Assembly: GCA_020638595.1 (NCBI GenBank)
Contig: JACKIG010000019.1
Coordinates: forward strand, 1 to 63,841
Direction of reading: 5' to 3'
Source: Rhodospirillaceae bacterium
Lineage (GTDB): Bacteria; Pseudomonadota; Alphaproteobacteria; DSM-16000; Inquilinaceae
DNA length: 63,841 nucleotides
Shown here: positions 23,597 to 33,005 of the stretch, one piece after another
Layout of the letters: each line of letters begins with the position of its first letter
How positions within the stretch are numbered: the stretch's first letter is position 1
Made by a program: the position numbers and the translations under genes
Notes under the pieces: model-generated
What the model was told of the DNA's origin: nothing
The model's database searches: none
Seen by the model: only the letters and a program-made list of their open reading frames with translations

Positions 23597-23818
23597 TCAG
23601 GCCCGCCAGAACGGCTTGTCGATTTCATGCTCCAGGCTGTCGCGGTCAATGCCGATATCCTGAAGCATGTGGTCGTCGAGCTCGGCCAGCTGCCGCCGGG
23701 CGCGTGCCCGTTCCTGCCACACATGAAGGGTCTGCACCATCTCGTGGACGGCATGGCCCACGCCATGGCCCAGGTGGGACAGCCCCTGAGTGTGACCGTG
23801 AGTCAGTGTCGTACGCAT
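23597..23818 (-). CDS. DUF1127 (YjiS-like) small protein
   Basis: 73 residues. The C-terminal half RRQLAELDDHMLQDIGIDR followed by DSLEHEIDKPFWRA is the DUF1127 signature (arginine-rich helix, then L-D-D-x-x-L-x-D-I-G). The N-terminal half is His-rich. Short DUF1127 proteins in alphaproteobacteria are RNA-binding or envelope/phosphate/stress-linked, and often lie head-to-head with a GcvA-like LysR regulator, as here (172 bases apart). Regulation by that LysR protein is likely. A second DUF1127 gene is at 56825-57010. Confidence 0.85.
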   Translation of the reverse strand: MRTTLTHGHTQGLSHLGHGVGHAVHEMVQTLHVWQERARARRQLAELDDHMLQDIGIDRDSLEHEIDKPFWRA

Positions 23819-23885
23819 AGTCCTTAACCTTATGAAACATAGTTACCGGCTTACCCCACCGGCCGGGTGATGATCCCTAAGTGGC

Positions 23886-23944
23886 TTGAAAAACAAACCC
23901 TTTCAAAGGATGTTTTTTCATGACTACATGAGAATGATTCATGT
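23886..23944. promoter_or_regulatory. AT-rich divergent operator region with LysR-type dyads
   Basis: ACATGA (23926-23931) and TCATGT (23939-23944) form a perfect dyad whose inner bases give T-N11-A (T23929, A23941), the LysR consensus. TTGAAA (23886-23891) and TTTCAA (23901-23906) form a second dyad. The stretch is distinctly AT-rich in a GC-rich genome and lies between the divergent DUF1127 and LysR genes. Binding is inferred. Confidence 0.5.
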
Positions 23945-23990
23945 ATTGTCGAAGTGTTAACCCTCGATCCATCGTCCAGGCCGGCCCGGC

Positions 23991-24923
23991 ATGACCGTTC
24001 TGCCCTCCCTGAATGCGCTGCGCATGTTCGAAGCAGCCGGCCGACATCTCTCGTTCACGCGGGCGGCGCATGAGCTGAACGTCACCCAGGCGGCCGTCAG
24101 CCACGGCATCAAGAGCCTGGAGGCGCAGCTGGGTGTGCGCCTGTTCCGCCGCGGGGCGCGCGGCCTGTTCCTGACCGATGCCGGCCAGGCCTACCTGCCG
24201 GAGGTGCGGGAAGCCTTCCGCCGCCTGGCGATCGCCACCGACCGGCTGGTGGCGCACGAAGCCGGCGGCGTGCTGAAGGTCAGCGTCCTGCCGTCCTTCG
24301 CCGCCCGCTGGCTGGTGCCGCGCCTGCGCCATTTCCGCGAGCGCCATCCGGAAATCGACGTCCTGGTTTCCGCCAACGACGCACCGATCAACTTCGACCG
24401 CGAGGATGTGGATGTGGCGATCCGCTACGGCACCGGGGACTATCCGGGCCTGCGCGTCGAAGCGTTCATGGAGGAGGAGGTTTTTCCCGTGCTCAGCCCG
24501 GCGCTGCGCGACAGCCCGCCGGGGCTGAACGAACCGGCGGACCTGCTGCACTACACGCTGCTGCACGACGACCTGAAAGTGACCTGGGCGCACTGGCTGG
24601 CGGCCGCCGGCGTGCCCCATGCCGACTCGCACCGGGGACCGGCCTTCACCGACAGCAGCATGCTGCTGCAGGCCGCCGTCGACGGCCAAGGCGTCGCCCT
24701 GGGCCGCAGTGCCCTGGCCCAGGACGACCTGCTGGCCGGCCGGCTGGTGCGGCCCTTCGCCTTGAGCCTGCCGGTGGAATACGCCTATTTCATCGTCTAC
24801 CCGGAACACACGGCCAACCGCCTGAAGATCCGTGCCTTTCGGGACTGGCTGTTCGACGAATCCGGGGCAGAACGCGCCAAGGACGCCGCGGGCCAGGCCG
24901 GCGACGGCAACGGCGCCGGATGA
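23991..24923 (+). CDS. LysR-family regulator, GcvA-like
   Basis: 310 residues. The N-terminal winged helix is typical: LPSLNALRMFEAAGRHLSFT, RAAHELNVTQAAVSHGIKSL, LGVRLFRRGARGLFLTDAG. The effector domain starts near 90 with LKVSVLPSFAARWLVPRLR and includes INFDREDVDVAIRYGTGDY, the pattern of the GcvA subgroup. The C-terminal ~15 residues are Gly/Ala-rich. It probably controls the divergent DUF1127 gene and itself. The effector is unknown; glycine regulation should not be assumed because no gcv genes are near. Confidence 0.9.
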   Translation: MTVLPSLNALRMFEAAGRHLSFTRAAHELNVTQAAVSHGIKSLEAQLGVRLFRRGARGLFLTDAGQAYLPEVREAFRRLAIATDRLVAHEAGGVLKVSVLPSFAARWLVPRLRHFRERHPEIDVLVSANDAPINFDREDVDVAIRYGTGDYPGLRVEAFMEEEVFPVLSPALRDSPPGLNEPADLLHYTLLHDDLKVTWAHWLAAAGVPHADSHRGPAFTDSSMLLQAAVDGQGVALGRSALAQDDLLAGRLVRPFALSLPVEYAYFIVYPEHTANRLKIRAFRDWLFDESGAERAKDAAGQAGDGNGAG

Positions 24924-25034
24924 TCGGATTGGCCGGATGATCGGATTGGGATGACCATTGCGGTTCCCATTGCTCGAGAACCGGGAACCGATATACTGGC
25001 CAAGCCCTATGCTGCACCGCAACGGAGCACGCGC

Positions 25035-26045
25035 ATGGCCGCGAACTATCATGTCGTCGGCATCGGCAACGCCATCGTCGACGTGCTGGCCCAGGCGGAT
25101 GACGCCTTCATCGCCGAAAACGGCCTCAATCGCGGCACGATGACGCTGATCGACGCCGCCCAGGCCGAACGCCTCTACGCCAAGATGGGGCCGGGGCTGG
25201 AGGTGTCGGGCGGATCTGCCGCCAACACCATGGCCGGCATTGCCTCGCTGGGCGGCAACGGCGCCTATATCGGCAAGGTCTGCGACGACCAGCTGGGCGC
25301 CGTCTTCCGCCACGACATCCGCGCCGCCGGCGTCACCTTCGAATCCCAGCCCGTTCGCGGGCCGGACGCACCGCCGACGGCGCGCTGCCTGATCCTGGTG
25401 ACACCGGATGCCCAGCGCACGATGAACACCTTCCTGGGCGCGTGTGTGGAGCTGGGGCCGGAAGACATCGACCCCGCCATGATCGCGCGGGCGCAGGTGA
25501 CGTACCTGGAAGGCTATCTGTGGGACCGGCCGAAGGCGAAGGAGGCGTTCGTCAAGGCCGCGACCCTGGCGCATGCCGCCGGGCGCCGCGTGTCGCTGTC
25601 GCTGTCGGACCCCTTCTGCGTCGAGCGTCACCGCGACAGTTTCCGCGAACTGGTTGCCAACCATGTGGACATCCTGTTCGCCAACGACGAAGAGGTCCGC
25701 TCGCTGTTCCAGGCGGCGACGCTGGACGAGGCGATCCACGCCCTGCACGGCGACTGCGAACTGGTCGCCATCACGCGCAGCGGCGACGGTTCGGTCGTGC
25801 TGGACGGGATGACCACCTACGAGGTGCCGGCCGACCCGGTGGAGCGGGTGGTCGACACCACGGGTGCCGGCGACCTCTACGCCGCCGGTTTCCTGTGGGG
25901 CTTCACCCAGGGGCGCCATCCGGCGGAATGCGGGCGCATCGGCAGCATCGCCGCGGCCGAGGTCGTCGGCCATTACGGCGCCCGGCCCGAACGCAGCCTG
26001 GCCGACCTGGTGGCCGAGACGCTGGGACGCTCGGAAGGCTACTGA
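25035..26045 (+). CDS. Adenosine kinase / PfkB-family kinase
   Basis: 336 residues from ATG 25035 with GGAG eight bases upstream; the upstream 28 codons of open frame are not used. PfkB signatures: VVGIGNAIVDVLAQADD, SGGSAANTMAGIASLGG and, near the C terminus, DTTGAGDLYAAGFLWGF with the catalytic Asp (Gly-Ala-Gly-Asp). The pattern GNAIVDVL and the ARCLILVTPDAQRTMNTFLG lid strand are those of bacterial adenosine kinases, which phosphorylate adenosine to AMP and salvage the nucleoside formed after SAH hydrolysis. It is alone on its strand, followed by a convergent gene. Confidence 0.88.
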   Translation: MAANYHVVGIGNAIVDVLAQADDAFIAENGLNRGTMTLIDAAQAERLYAKMGPGLEVSGGSAANTMAGIASLGGNGAYIGKVCDDQLGAVFRHDIRAAGVTFESQPVRGPDAPPTARCLILVTPDAQRTMNTFLGACVELGPEDIDPAMIARAQVTYLEGYLWDRPKAKEAFVKAATLAHAAGRRVSLSLSDPFCVERHRDSFRELVANHVDILFANDEEVRSLFQAATLDEAIHALHGDCELVAITRSGDGSVVLDGMTTYEVPADPVERVVDTTGAGDLYAAGFLWGFTQGRHPAECGRIGSIAAAEVVGHYGARPERSLADLVAETLGRSEGY

Positions 26046-26069
26046 GCGGGCCGGCCCCCGCCGCTGCGG

Positions 26070-26741
26070 CTATCCGGCCAGCCGCTGTTCCACCAGCGTG
26101 CCGCGGCGCTCGAACGCGGAGGCGATCCAGCGGCCGCTGTCCTCGTACCAGACCGATCCGGTTTCCTTGGCGGTCAGGTCATAGCGCATGGCCTGGATCG
26201 GCCGGCCGCCGGCGCGGATGGTCTCGCGCGCCGACCCGTGGATGGTCTGCGGGGTCAGCTCGCCGTCCTGCGGGTCGAACAGCATCGTCCGGGTCAGGAT
26301 CTCGCGGTTCCAGTAGCTGGCTGCCATCACGTCGGCGGGCGCCATATAGGTGCCCTCCGGCCCGACGATGCGGAAGCCGTCCGCGGTCGCCGTGCCGTCC
26401 ACGTGATGCGGCTTGCCGTCGTCGTCGGTGTCGCTGACGAACGCGGCCAGCCGGCCGTCGCGCCACGTCTCCAGCGCCTGGTGGGCATAGCGCCAGACGG
26501 TGACGAAGGCGATGTCGACCGTAATCGCCACGCTGGTGCGCACGCGCAGTTCCGCGCCTGCCGGCTCGAAGGTATAGGCCAGCGCGCCCACATCCCGGCC
26601 ATCGGCGGTGACGCGATAGTTGAGGCCCCCGCCCGGCTGCCAGACATACTGCGCGCGCGCCTTCGGCATGGCCGCAAGCGCCGCCAGAGCCGTGCCGCCG
26701 GCCAGCAGGCCGCGCCGGCGCAGGACGAAGCCGCCGGTCAT
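26070..26741 (-). CDS. DUF6134-like exported protein
   Basis: 223 residues from ATG 26741. The N terminus (LRRRGLLAGGTALAALAA, then MPKARAQ) has an Arg-Arg pair, a hydrophobic core and an Ala-x-Ala cleavage site, so it may be a Tat substrate. The mature part is predicted beta-rich: YRVTADGRDVGALAYTFE, LRVRTSVAITVDIAFVTVWRY, then a lipid-binding-like barrel ending GSVWYEDSGRWIASAFERRG. This resembles the DUF6134 family of uncharacterised periplasmic proteins. The ATG overlaps the stop of the HAD gene (ATGA), so they are coupled. Confidence 0.75.
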   Translation of the reverse strand: MTGGFVLRRRGLLAGGTALAALAAMPKARAQYVWQPGGGLNYRVTADGRDVGALAYTFEPAGAELRVRTSVAITVDIAFVTVWRYAHQALETWRDGRLAAFVSDTDDDGKPHHVDGTATADGFRIVGPEGTYMAPADVMAASYWNREILTRTMLFDPQDGELTPQTIHGSARETIRAGGRPIQAMRYDLTAKETGSVWYEDSGRWIASAFERRGTLVEQRLAG

Positions 26742-27463
26742 CCCGCACCCTCCGCCCGGTGCGCCTCGCACATGGCCGCCAGCGTGGGGAAGCGGAAGTC
26801 CACCGGGATCGCTTCCTGCGGCACGCGCGCGGCGCCGCCGTCGCGTTCGCTGCTGCCGCGATCGATCCAGCAGGTGGCCAGACCATGGCGGCGGGCCTGC
26901 TGGTGGTCGTGGAACAGGCTCTGCGCCGTATGCAGGATGCGCTCGCGGCCCAGGCCCAGGTCATCGGCGACATGGGCGATCAGGTAGTCGAAATTCCGGG
27001 GGTCGGGCTTGTACGTCCCGATGTCCTGCGCGGTGTAGACGGCATCGAAGTCCACCCCCAGCCGCGCATTGCTGTGGCTGAAGGATTGCCGGTCGACGTT
27101 GGACAGGATCACCAGCTTGTAGTGGCGCTTCAGATAGGCCAGCGCGTCGGGCGAATCGGCAAAGGGCGGCCAGTCCCGCACCGACGCCCCGAAGGCGCGG
27201 GCATCGTCCGGGTCCGCCGGCAGGCCCCAGTCCGCCGCGATGCGGGCGTGGACCGCCGCCAGCAGCTCGGGATAGAGCATCCCGGGCGTTTCGGCCTGCT
27301 GGGCGGATTCGTGGCGTCCGAAGGCGTCCATCGCGCGGGCGCGGTCATACGGCCGGCCGTGGCGGGCAAGCCACGGTGTCAGCGCCCGTTCGATCCCCGT
27401 TTCCCAGTCGATCAGCGTGCCGTAGCAGTCGAAGGTCAGGACCGCGTAGTCCTTCAGGGCCAT
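26738..27463 (-). CDS. Haloacid dehalogenase type II-like HAD hydrolase
   Basis: 241 residues from ATG 27463, preceded by AGGGGAGA. HAD motif I is LTFDCYGTLIDWETG (nucleophile Asp in DCYGT), motif II VILSNVDRQSF, and motif III around DIGTYKPDPRNFDYLI (Lys). The cap region and length fit L-2-haloacid dehalogenases, although many such proteins are phosphatases. Expected Trp/Asn substrate residues are not all verifiable by eye. It is the first gene of a pair with the DUF6134 gene. Confidence 0.85.
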   Translation of the reverse strand: MALKDYAVLTFDCYGTLIDWETGIERALTPWLARHGRPYDRARAMDAFGRHESAQQAETPGMLYPELLAAVHARIAADWGLPADPDDARAFGASVRDWPPFADSPDALAYLKRHYKLVILSNVDRQSFSHSNARLGVDFDAVYTAQDIGTYKPDPRNFDYLIAHVADDLGLGRERILHTAQSLFHDHQQARRHGLATCWIDRGSSERDGGAARVPQEAIPVDFRFPTLAAMCEAHRAEGAG

Positions 27464-27520
27464 GGTGGTTCTCCCCTGCGCCGTCGCGTCTTCAAGAACT
27501 GGTGCGCCCGATGGGCGAAA

Positions 27521-28432
27521 TCATGGCGGTGCGTCCGCCCGGCACAGCGGGCGCGGCCGGCTGTGCGACAGCAGCAGGTAGAGACCGCTTCCCACCACCG
27601 GCACCGTCCCGGCCAGCAGCACCATGTCGGGCCTGTCGCCGAACAGCAGGGCGCCGAAGACCATCGCCCAGACCATCTGCGTATACTGGAACGGCACCAC
27701 CAGCGCCGCGACCGCCTCGCGCAGCCCGCGCACCAGGCAGAGATGGGCCGCCGCGTTGACCAGGCCCGCCAGCGCGAACAGCGCCATGTCGCCCGCCGCG
27801 GGAACGCGCAGGCCGCCGGGAACGGCAAGCGGGATCGTCACCAGGGACGTGACCGCCAGCACGCCGACCACGGGCGCCAGTTCCGATTCGTCCGGCGGAA
27901 TCCGCCGCATGACCACGGTACCCGCGGCGAACATGACGGCGGACGCCAGGGCCGCCAGGTGCCCGTCCTCGACGGCGGCGAAGCCCGGACGCAGCATCAC
28001 CACCACGCCAGCGAACCCGACCAGGACGGCCAGCCAGCCGCCGCGGTCCACCCGTTCGCCCAGAAGCGGCGCCGACAGGGCCGTGACCAGCACCGGTACC
28101 GTGAAGACGATGGCATAGCCATCGGCCAGCGGCATGCGGCTGATCGCCCAGATGAAGGTGATCACCGCACCGGCCAGCAGCAGGCTGCGCATGGCGACAA
28201 GGCCGGGGTAGCGGGGGACGGCGTCACCCAGGCGGCCTGACCGGGCGGCCGCACCCAGCACCACGACCAGGGCGATCAGGAACACCGTGGCGATGCCCTG
28301 GAAGACCGAATAGCCGCCGCTGAGCCATTTGAAGGTGGCATCGCCGCAGGCGAACAGGGCGAAGGCGGAAAAGCCGTACAGCATGCCCGCCAGCGGCCGC
28401 GCCGACGGCCGGCCCTGCTGCCGGCTCACCAC
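27521..28432 (-). CDS. DMT-superfamily (EamA) transporter
   Basis: 303 residues with ten hydrophobic segments in two EamA repeats: the first from MLYGFSAFALFACGDATFKW to VVMLRPG, the second from LAALASAVMFAAGTVVMRR to VPVVGSGLYLLL. Members export amino acids, metabolites or drugs. The start taken is GTG 28432; ATG 28384 (MLYGFSAF) is a strong alternative because the first 16 residues are polar. An AACTAA/TTAGTT dyad lies 36 bases upstream. Substrate unknown. Confidence 0.85.
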   Translation of the reverse strand: MVSRQQGRPSARPLAGMLYGFSAFALFACGDATFKWLSGGYSVFQGIATVFLIALVVVLGAAARSGRLGDAVPRYPGLVAMRSLLLAGAVITFIWAISRMPLADGYAIVFTVPVLVTALSAPLLGERVDRGGWLAVLVGFAGVVVMLRPGFAAVEDGHLAALASAVMFAAGTVVMRRIPPDESELAPVVGVLAVTSLVTIPLAVPGGLRVPAAGDMALFALAGLVNAAAHLCLVRGLREAVAALVVPFQYTQMVWAMVFGALLFGDRPDMVLLAGTVPVVGSGLYLLLSHSRPRPLCRADAPP

Positions 28433-28467
28433 TGCACCGGAATTGCGGTCTGTCTGGCGCTGTCGTC

Positions 28468-28486
28468 AACTAAGGGGATATTAGTT
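28468..28486. promoter_or_regulatory. AACTAA-N7-TTAGTT dyad in the 302-base gap 28433-28734
   Basis: A perfect 6-base inverted repeat with a 7-base spacer, in an AT-rich patch just upstream of the DMT transporter gene (minus) and about 250 bases before the sensor kinase gene (plus). It looks like an operator. The rest of the gap is AT-rich in places (around 28520-28640) and must hold the kinase promoter, but I see no convincing hexamer pair and no gene. Confidence 0.4.
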
Positions 28487-28734
28487 AAGTCTGGCGCACA
28501 AACGTCCGGAAACGATGGTGCATATTTCCATCTATTGCAGGTATTTCGCATGGCCAAATTCCAGTAGAATGCCAATTCTCGTTGGAGTTGCGGTACGGTT
28601 CATTCAGGCTAAAGTATTTTCCGGCACAATGATGCCGACGGGTTGCCCAGGGCACCGCCGGCCACGGTATACACATGCGCTCGGGTCGAGCCCGTGCCAA
28701 GGGGCGAACGATCAGCATCGAGGCCACCGACCGA

Positions 28735-31128
28735 ATGAAGGCGACGCTCTCCGTCAAGGCCGTATTGCTGGCCGGCATGATCGTGGTCCCGCTCGTATTC
28801 ACGGCGATTCTGCTAGGGCTGTTCTGGAACTTCGCGGATTCCGCTTCGCAGTCCCAGACACGCATCTTGATGGCACAGCTGGTCAACGAGATCGCCGACC
28901 GCGTCGAGATCTTCTTCGATCGCGCCGAACGGGCCGCCCTGCTGACCCACCATCTGGCCGAATCCGGCCTGCTGGAGACGTATCGCCACGAGAATGTGGA
29001 GCGGTTCTTCTTCGAGCAGCTGCGGCTCAATCCGGAGATCACGGGACTGTTCTTCGGTACGCTGGACGGCGAGTTCGTGTTCGTCACCCGCGAGGCCCCC
29101 GGCGTTCCCGCCGGCGGATATTTCTCGCGCTCGATCATCCTGTTCGGCAACCAGCGCATCGGCAACGCCACCATCCGCGACAGCGACTTCGTGCCGCTCG
29201 GCCAGCCGCCGCTGCCGGAAGACGAGATGTTCGACCCGCGCATGCGGCCGTGGTTCGAGCAGGCGCTGCGGACCGACGACGTCGTCTGGACCGAGCCCTA
29301 CGTCTTCTACACCTCGCACCGGCCGGGCCTCAGCACCTCCGTCGTCGCGCACCGTGCCGACGGCGAGGTCATCGGCGTCGTCGGCGCCGATATCGGGCTG
29401 ACGGGCGTGGCGGAGTTCCTGGAAAGGCTGCAGTCGCGGTTTGCCGGGAATATCGCGCTGATGACCTCCGGGCTCGACCTGATCGCCGCGCCCGGGTTCG
29501 TGGATACGGGAGCAATGGACACCGACTCGCTGCCGGCCTTGGTGTCGGCCGGTCCGCCGTCCCTGCAGGCCGCCGCCGGCCTGTTGAGCGCAGCGGAGGA
29601 GGGGCAACCCGGTGTCCACCACCATGAGATCCAGTCCGACGGGCACATCCAGCTGACGGCGATCCGCGCCATCAGTGGTTCGGTCACGCCATGGATCATC
29701 GGCGTCACGGTCCCCAAGAGCGAGGTGGTCGGCTGGTTCCGGCAGGTCGGATGGGCGACCACGGTGGCGGCGCTGGGCCTGGCGGCGGCCTCGTGTGCGG
29801 CGGGGCTGCTGTTCTGGCAGGCGCTCAACCGCCGCCTGGTGGGCCTGCGGGCGCGGGCGCGGGCGGTGGCGCAGGGCAACTATGCCGAGGCGGATGTGCC
29901 GGTCAGCCGCCTGGCGGAACTGCGCGAGACCGAGGATGCCATGGTTGCGATGGCGGTCGCGATCGCCAAGCGCGAGGGGGAGAACCGGCGCCTGTTGCAG
30001 GATGTGCGACGCCTGGCGGAAGCCGTCCACCAGGTGAACGAAGCGATCCTGCTGTCGGATGCCGACGGCACCATCCTGTACGTCAACCCGGCGCTGGAGG
30101 CGTTGTCGGGGTATGCTTCTGCCGAGCTGATCGGCCAGGTGCCCTTGATTCTGCTGGGCACCCCGGGCAACCGCCCGGCTTACGAGACCTCGACGAAGAT
30201 GGTGCAGTCCGGCCAGCAGTGGCGCGGCGAGATGGAGCTGCGCCACCGCAGCGGCGATGTCCTGCCCATCTACCTGATCGCGTCGCCCGTGAAGTCCAGC
30301 CGCGGCATTACCGTGAACTGCACCGCCATCATCCACGACCTGCGCGAACAGCGGCGGACCGAGGCGGCGCTGCGGATCGCCCGGGACCAGGCAATCCAGA
30401 CCAGCCAGGCCAAGACCACCTTCCTGGCCAGCATCAGCCATGAGCTGCGCACGCCGCTGAACGGTATCATCGGCCTCAGCGAAATGATGGCGGCGGAGCT
30501 GTTCGGCGCGATCGGCCACCCCCGCTACCGCGAATACATCCAGGATATCCGGGACGCCGCCGGCAACCTGCAGGACATCATCGGCAACATCCTCGAACTG
30601 ACGTCGCTGGATTCCGGGAAGGTGGCGCTGGTCGCGGAGCGCACGCCGATCGGCCCGCTGCTGGATGAAGTGCGGCGGATGAACCTTCCCTATGCCGAAC
30701 GCCGCGCCATCGCCATCGATGTCCGCTACACGCCGGGGGTCGAGGCGCATGTCGACCGCCCCAAGCTGCGCCAGATGCTGACGAACCTTGTCACCAACGC
30801 GATCAAGTACTCGCCGGAAGGCTCCACCGTTCACCTGATGGCGGACCTGGACGACCAGGGCCGGCTGTGCCTGACCGTCACGGATGCGGGGCCGGGCATG
30901 GATCCGAACGAGGTCGCAACCGCGCTGAGGCCGTTCGAGCGCGTGCACACCGATGCGCAGATCGCCACCGATTCCGGCTTGGGCCTGGGGCTGCCCATGG
31001 CCCAGGCCATCGCCGACCTGCACGGTGCTACGTTCGAGGTACGGTCCAGGCCGGGTGCCGGCACCGTCATCGCCATCGTGTTTCCCAGCGCGGCCAACCC
31101 CATGCTGGCCATCCCCACCGGAGGCTGA
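28735..31128 (+). CDS. Membrane sensor histidine kinase (dCache-HAMP-PAS-HisKA-HATPase)
   Basis: 797 residues from ATG 28735. Transmembrane segments at about 9-31 and 338-362 bracket an extracytoplasmic double-Cache-type sensor (FGTLDGEFVFVTRE, DPRMRPWFEQAL, YTSHRPGLSTSVVA, GVVGADIGLT). A HAMP-like helix pair follows, then a PAS domain (about 428-540), the H box SISHELRTPLNGIIG with His569, N box MLTNLVTNAIKYSPEG, G1 VTDAGPGMD and G2 DSGLGLGLPMA. It autophosphorylates in response to an extracellular small-molecule ligand. There is no receiver domain and no response regulator nearby, so it is an orphan; the next gene is a chemoreceptor. Confidence 0.93.
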   Translation: MKATLSVKAVLLAGMIVVPLVFTAILLGLFWNFADSASQSQTRILMAQLVNEIADRVEIFFDRAERAALLTHHLAESGLLETYRHENVERFFFEQLRLNPEITGLFFGTLDGEFVFVTREAPGVPAGGYFSRSIILFGNQRIGNATIRDSDFVPLGQPPLPEDEMFDPRMRPWFEQALRTDDVVWTEPYVFYTSHRPGLSTSVVAHRADGEVIGVVGADIGLTGVAEFLERLQSRFAGNIALMTSGLDLIAAPGFVDTGAMDTDSLPALVSAGPPSLQAAAGLLSAAEEGQPGVHHHEIQSDGHIQLTAIRAISGSVTPWIIGVTVPKSEVVGWFRQVGWATTVAALGLAAASCAAGLLFWQALNRRLVGLRARARAVAQGNYAEADVPVSRLAELRETEDAMVAMAVAIAKREGENRRLLQDVRRLAEAVHQVNEAILLSDADGTILYVNPALEALSGYASAELIGQVPLILLGTPGNRPAYETSTKMVQSGQQWRGEMELRHRSGDVLPIYLIASPVKSSRGITVNCTAIIHDLREQRRTEAALRIARDQAIQTSQAKTTFLASISHELRTPLNGIIGLSEMMAAELFGAIGHPRYREYIQDIRDAAGNLQDIIGNILELTSLDSGKVALVAERTPIGPLLDEVRRMNLPYAERRAIAIDVRYTPGVEAHVDRPKLRQMLTNLVTNAIKYSPEGSTVHLMADLDDQGRLCLTVTDAGPGMDPNEVATALRPFERVHTDAQIATDSGLGLGLPMAQAIADLHGATFEVRSRPGAGTVIAIVFPSAANPMLAIPTGG

Positions 31129-31298
31129 CCGCGGCCGAACGGCCGGCAACGGCAGACGCTGCGATAATTTCGAGCGCTTATTATCAAGACTGCAATCATC
31201 GCGAGCCGATTCGAGTAAATGTCTTATTAAACCATTGTCAATACCGTGCCAGCCCAGCCGGACCGCGGTCTGCCGCCGTCGCCACTACCGGACGAGCA

Positions 31299-32990
31299 AT
31301 GAACATGCCTGCTGTCACCATCAAGCTACGCCTCATCGCGGTCGCCAGTCTCTCGGTACTGGTCCTGGCCATCATCAGCGCGATCGTCGTCGACGCCTTC
31401 GACGACATCCGCCGTGCCGCCAGGGCCAATGAACAGCACGTCGAAGAACTCGTGCTGCTGGAGCAGGCGAAGGCAACGACGGGTGCCATGCTGCTGACGG
31501 CGATGGATACGATCGTCGACCGGGCGGCGGGCGACATCCCGGATGAACGCGTGCGGACGATCGACGATGGCGACGCGTTCCTGCGCGAGACCCTGCCCCT
31601 GCTGCGCGACATCGTCGCCACGCCGCAGGATCGCCAACTGCTGAGCAACGTCGAGCGCACCTATGAGCGCTTTGCGACCACCATCCAGGACGACCTGTTC
31701 GCCGCCGTGCGCAGCGGTGCGGCCGACAGCGAGTTCGACCGCCTGGACGACGAGATCGACGCCCTGGGGGAAGAGATCGTCACCGGTGTGTCGGCCATCT
31801 TCGCCTCCGTCTCCGCTCAGGTCGAAGCGGCGGCGGACCAAGTCCACGGAACGATCGACGACAGCCTGCGCAACTTCCTGATGACGACGATCGCCGGGGG
31901 CCTGATCGTCCTTGTCCTGCTGATGTCGACCTCGGTGATGGTCGCGCGCAAGATCGGCCGGCTGCGGTCAGGCATGCAGGCATTGGCCGCCGGCGATACC
32001 TCCGCTGTCATCCCCTATGCCGGGACGCGCGACGAGATCGGATCCATGGCCGATACCGTCGAGGTGTTCAAGGCCAACATCGTGAAGATCGACCAGATGC
32101 GCCACGAACAGGAAGCCATGCGGGCGCGGGCGGATGCCGAACGGAAGGAGGACCACAGGAAGCTGGCCGACGAACTCGAGCGCACGATCGACGGGCTGGT
32201 TGCCCATATTGCCGGTGCCGCCGGCAAGACCGAGGCTGCCGCCAAGTCCATGGGCAAGGCCTCGGCCGAGACCACCGACAGGGTCAGTGCCGCCATGGCA
32301 GGATCCCAGGAAGCCAGCGGCAATGTCCAGACCGTCGCCGCGGCGACGGAGGAACTGACCGCCTCGATCAGCGAGATCAACCATCAGGTCGAAAAGTCCA
32401 CGGGCATCACCCGCATCGCCGTGGACGAAGCCAACGAGGCCGACGAGCGTGTGCGCGGCCTGACTCAGGTGGCCGACAAGATCGGCAATGTCGTCCAGCT
32501 GATCTCCGCCATTGCCGAACAGACGAACCTGCTGGCGCTGAACGCCACCATCGAGGCGGCGCGCGCCGGCGAAGCGGGCAAGGGCTTCGCCGTGGTGGCG
32601 TCCGAGGTCAAGACCCTGGCCAACCAGACGGCCAAGGCGACCGAGGAGATCGCAGCCCAGGTGCATGCCATGCAGACCGCGACCGGCCAGACCGCCGACA
32701 AGATCCGCCATGTCGGGGAGACCGTCCGCCAGGTTGCCGAGATCGCCACCACCATCGCTGCCGCCGTGGAGGAGCAGGGTGCCGCCACGGCGGAAATCGC
32801 CCGCAATGTCGAACAGGCCGCACACGGGTCGCAAAGCGTCTCGCACAACATCGCCGGCGTTTCCGCCGCAGCACAGATGTCGAACGAGACGGCCACGCAC
32901 GTCCTGACCGTCGCGGAAGACCTGACGCAGGGGGCCGCAAAGCTGCGATCGTCGGTGAAGGCGTTCCTCGACAGGATCCGGGCCGGCTGA
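31299..32990 (+). CDS. Methyl-accepting chemotaxis protein
   Basis: 563 residues from ATG 31299 (ATG 31305 also possible). Two membrane segments (about 11-33 and 188-212) enclose a ~150-residue helical periplasmic sensor with no Cache features, compatible with a four-helix-bundle domain. HAMP follows (GDTSAVIPYAGTRDEIGSMA), then the signalling coiled coil with the hairpin tip EQTNLLALNATIEAARAGE and GKGFAVVASEVKTLA. There is no C-terminal CheR-tethering pentapeptide. It feeds the CheA/CheW array; no che genes occur here. The 170-base gap to the kinase gene upstream contains AT-rich sequence and probably its own promoter. Confidence 0.93.
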   Translation: MNMPAVTIKLRLIAVASLSVLVLAIISAIVVDAFDDIRRAARANEQHVEELVLLEQAKATTGAMLLTAMDTIVDRAAGDIPDERVRTIDDGDAFLRETLPLLRDIVATPQDRQLLSNVERTYERFATTIQDDLFAAVRSGAADSEFDRLDDEIDALGEEIVTGVSAIFASVSAQVEAAADQVHGTIDDSLRNFLMTTIAGGLIVLVLLMSTSVMVARKIGRLRSGMQALAAGDTSAVIPYAGTRDEIGSMADTVEVFKANIVKIDQMRHEQEAMRARADAERKEDHRKLADELERTIDGLVAHIAGAAGKTEAAAKSMGKASAETTDRVSAAMAGSQEASGNVQTVAAATEELTASISEINHQVEKSTGITRIAVDEANEADERVRGLTQVADKIGNVVQLISAIAEQTNLLALNATIEAARAGEAGKGFAVVASEVKTLANQTAKATEEIAAQVHAMQTATGQTADKIRHVGETVRQVAEIATTIAAAVEEQGAATAEIARNVEQAAHGSQSVSHNIAGVSAAAQMSNETATHVLTVAEDLTQGAAKLRSSVKAFLDRIRAG

Positions 32991-33005
32991 CCCGGCCATC
33001 GCGCC

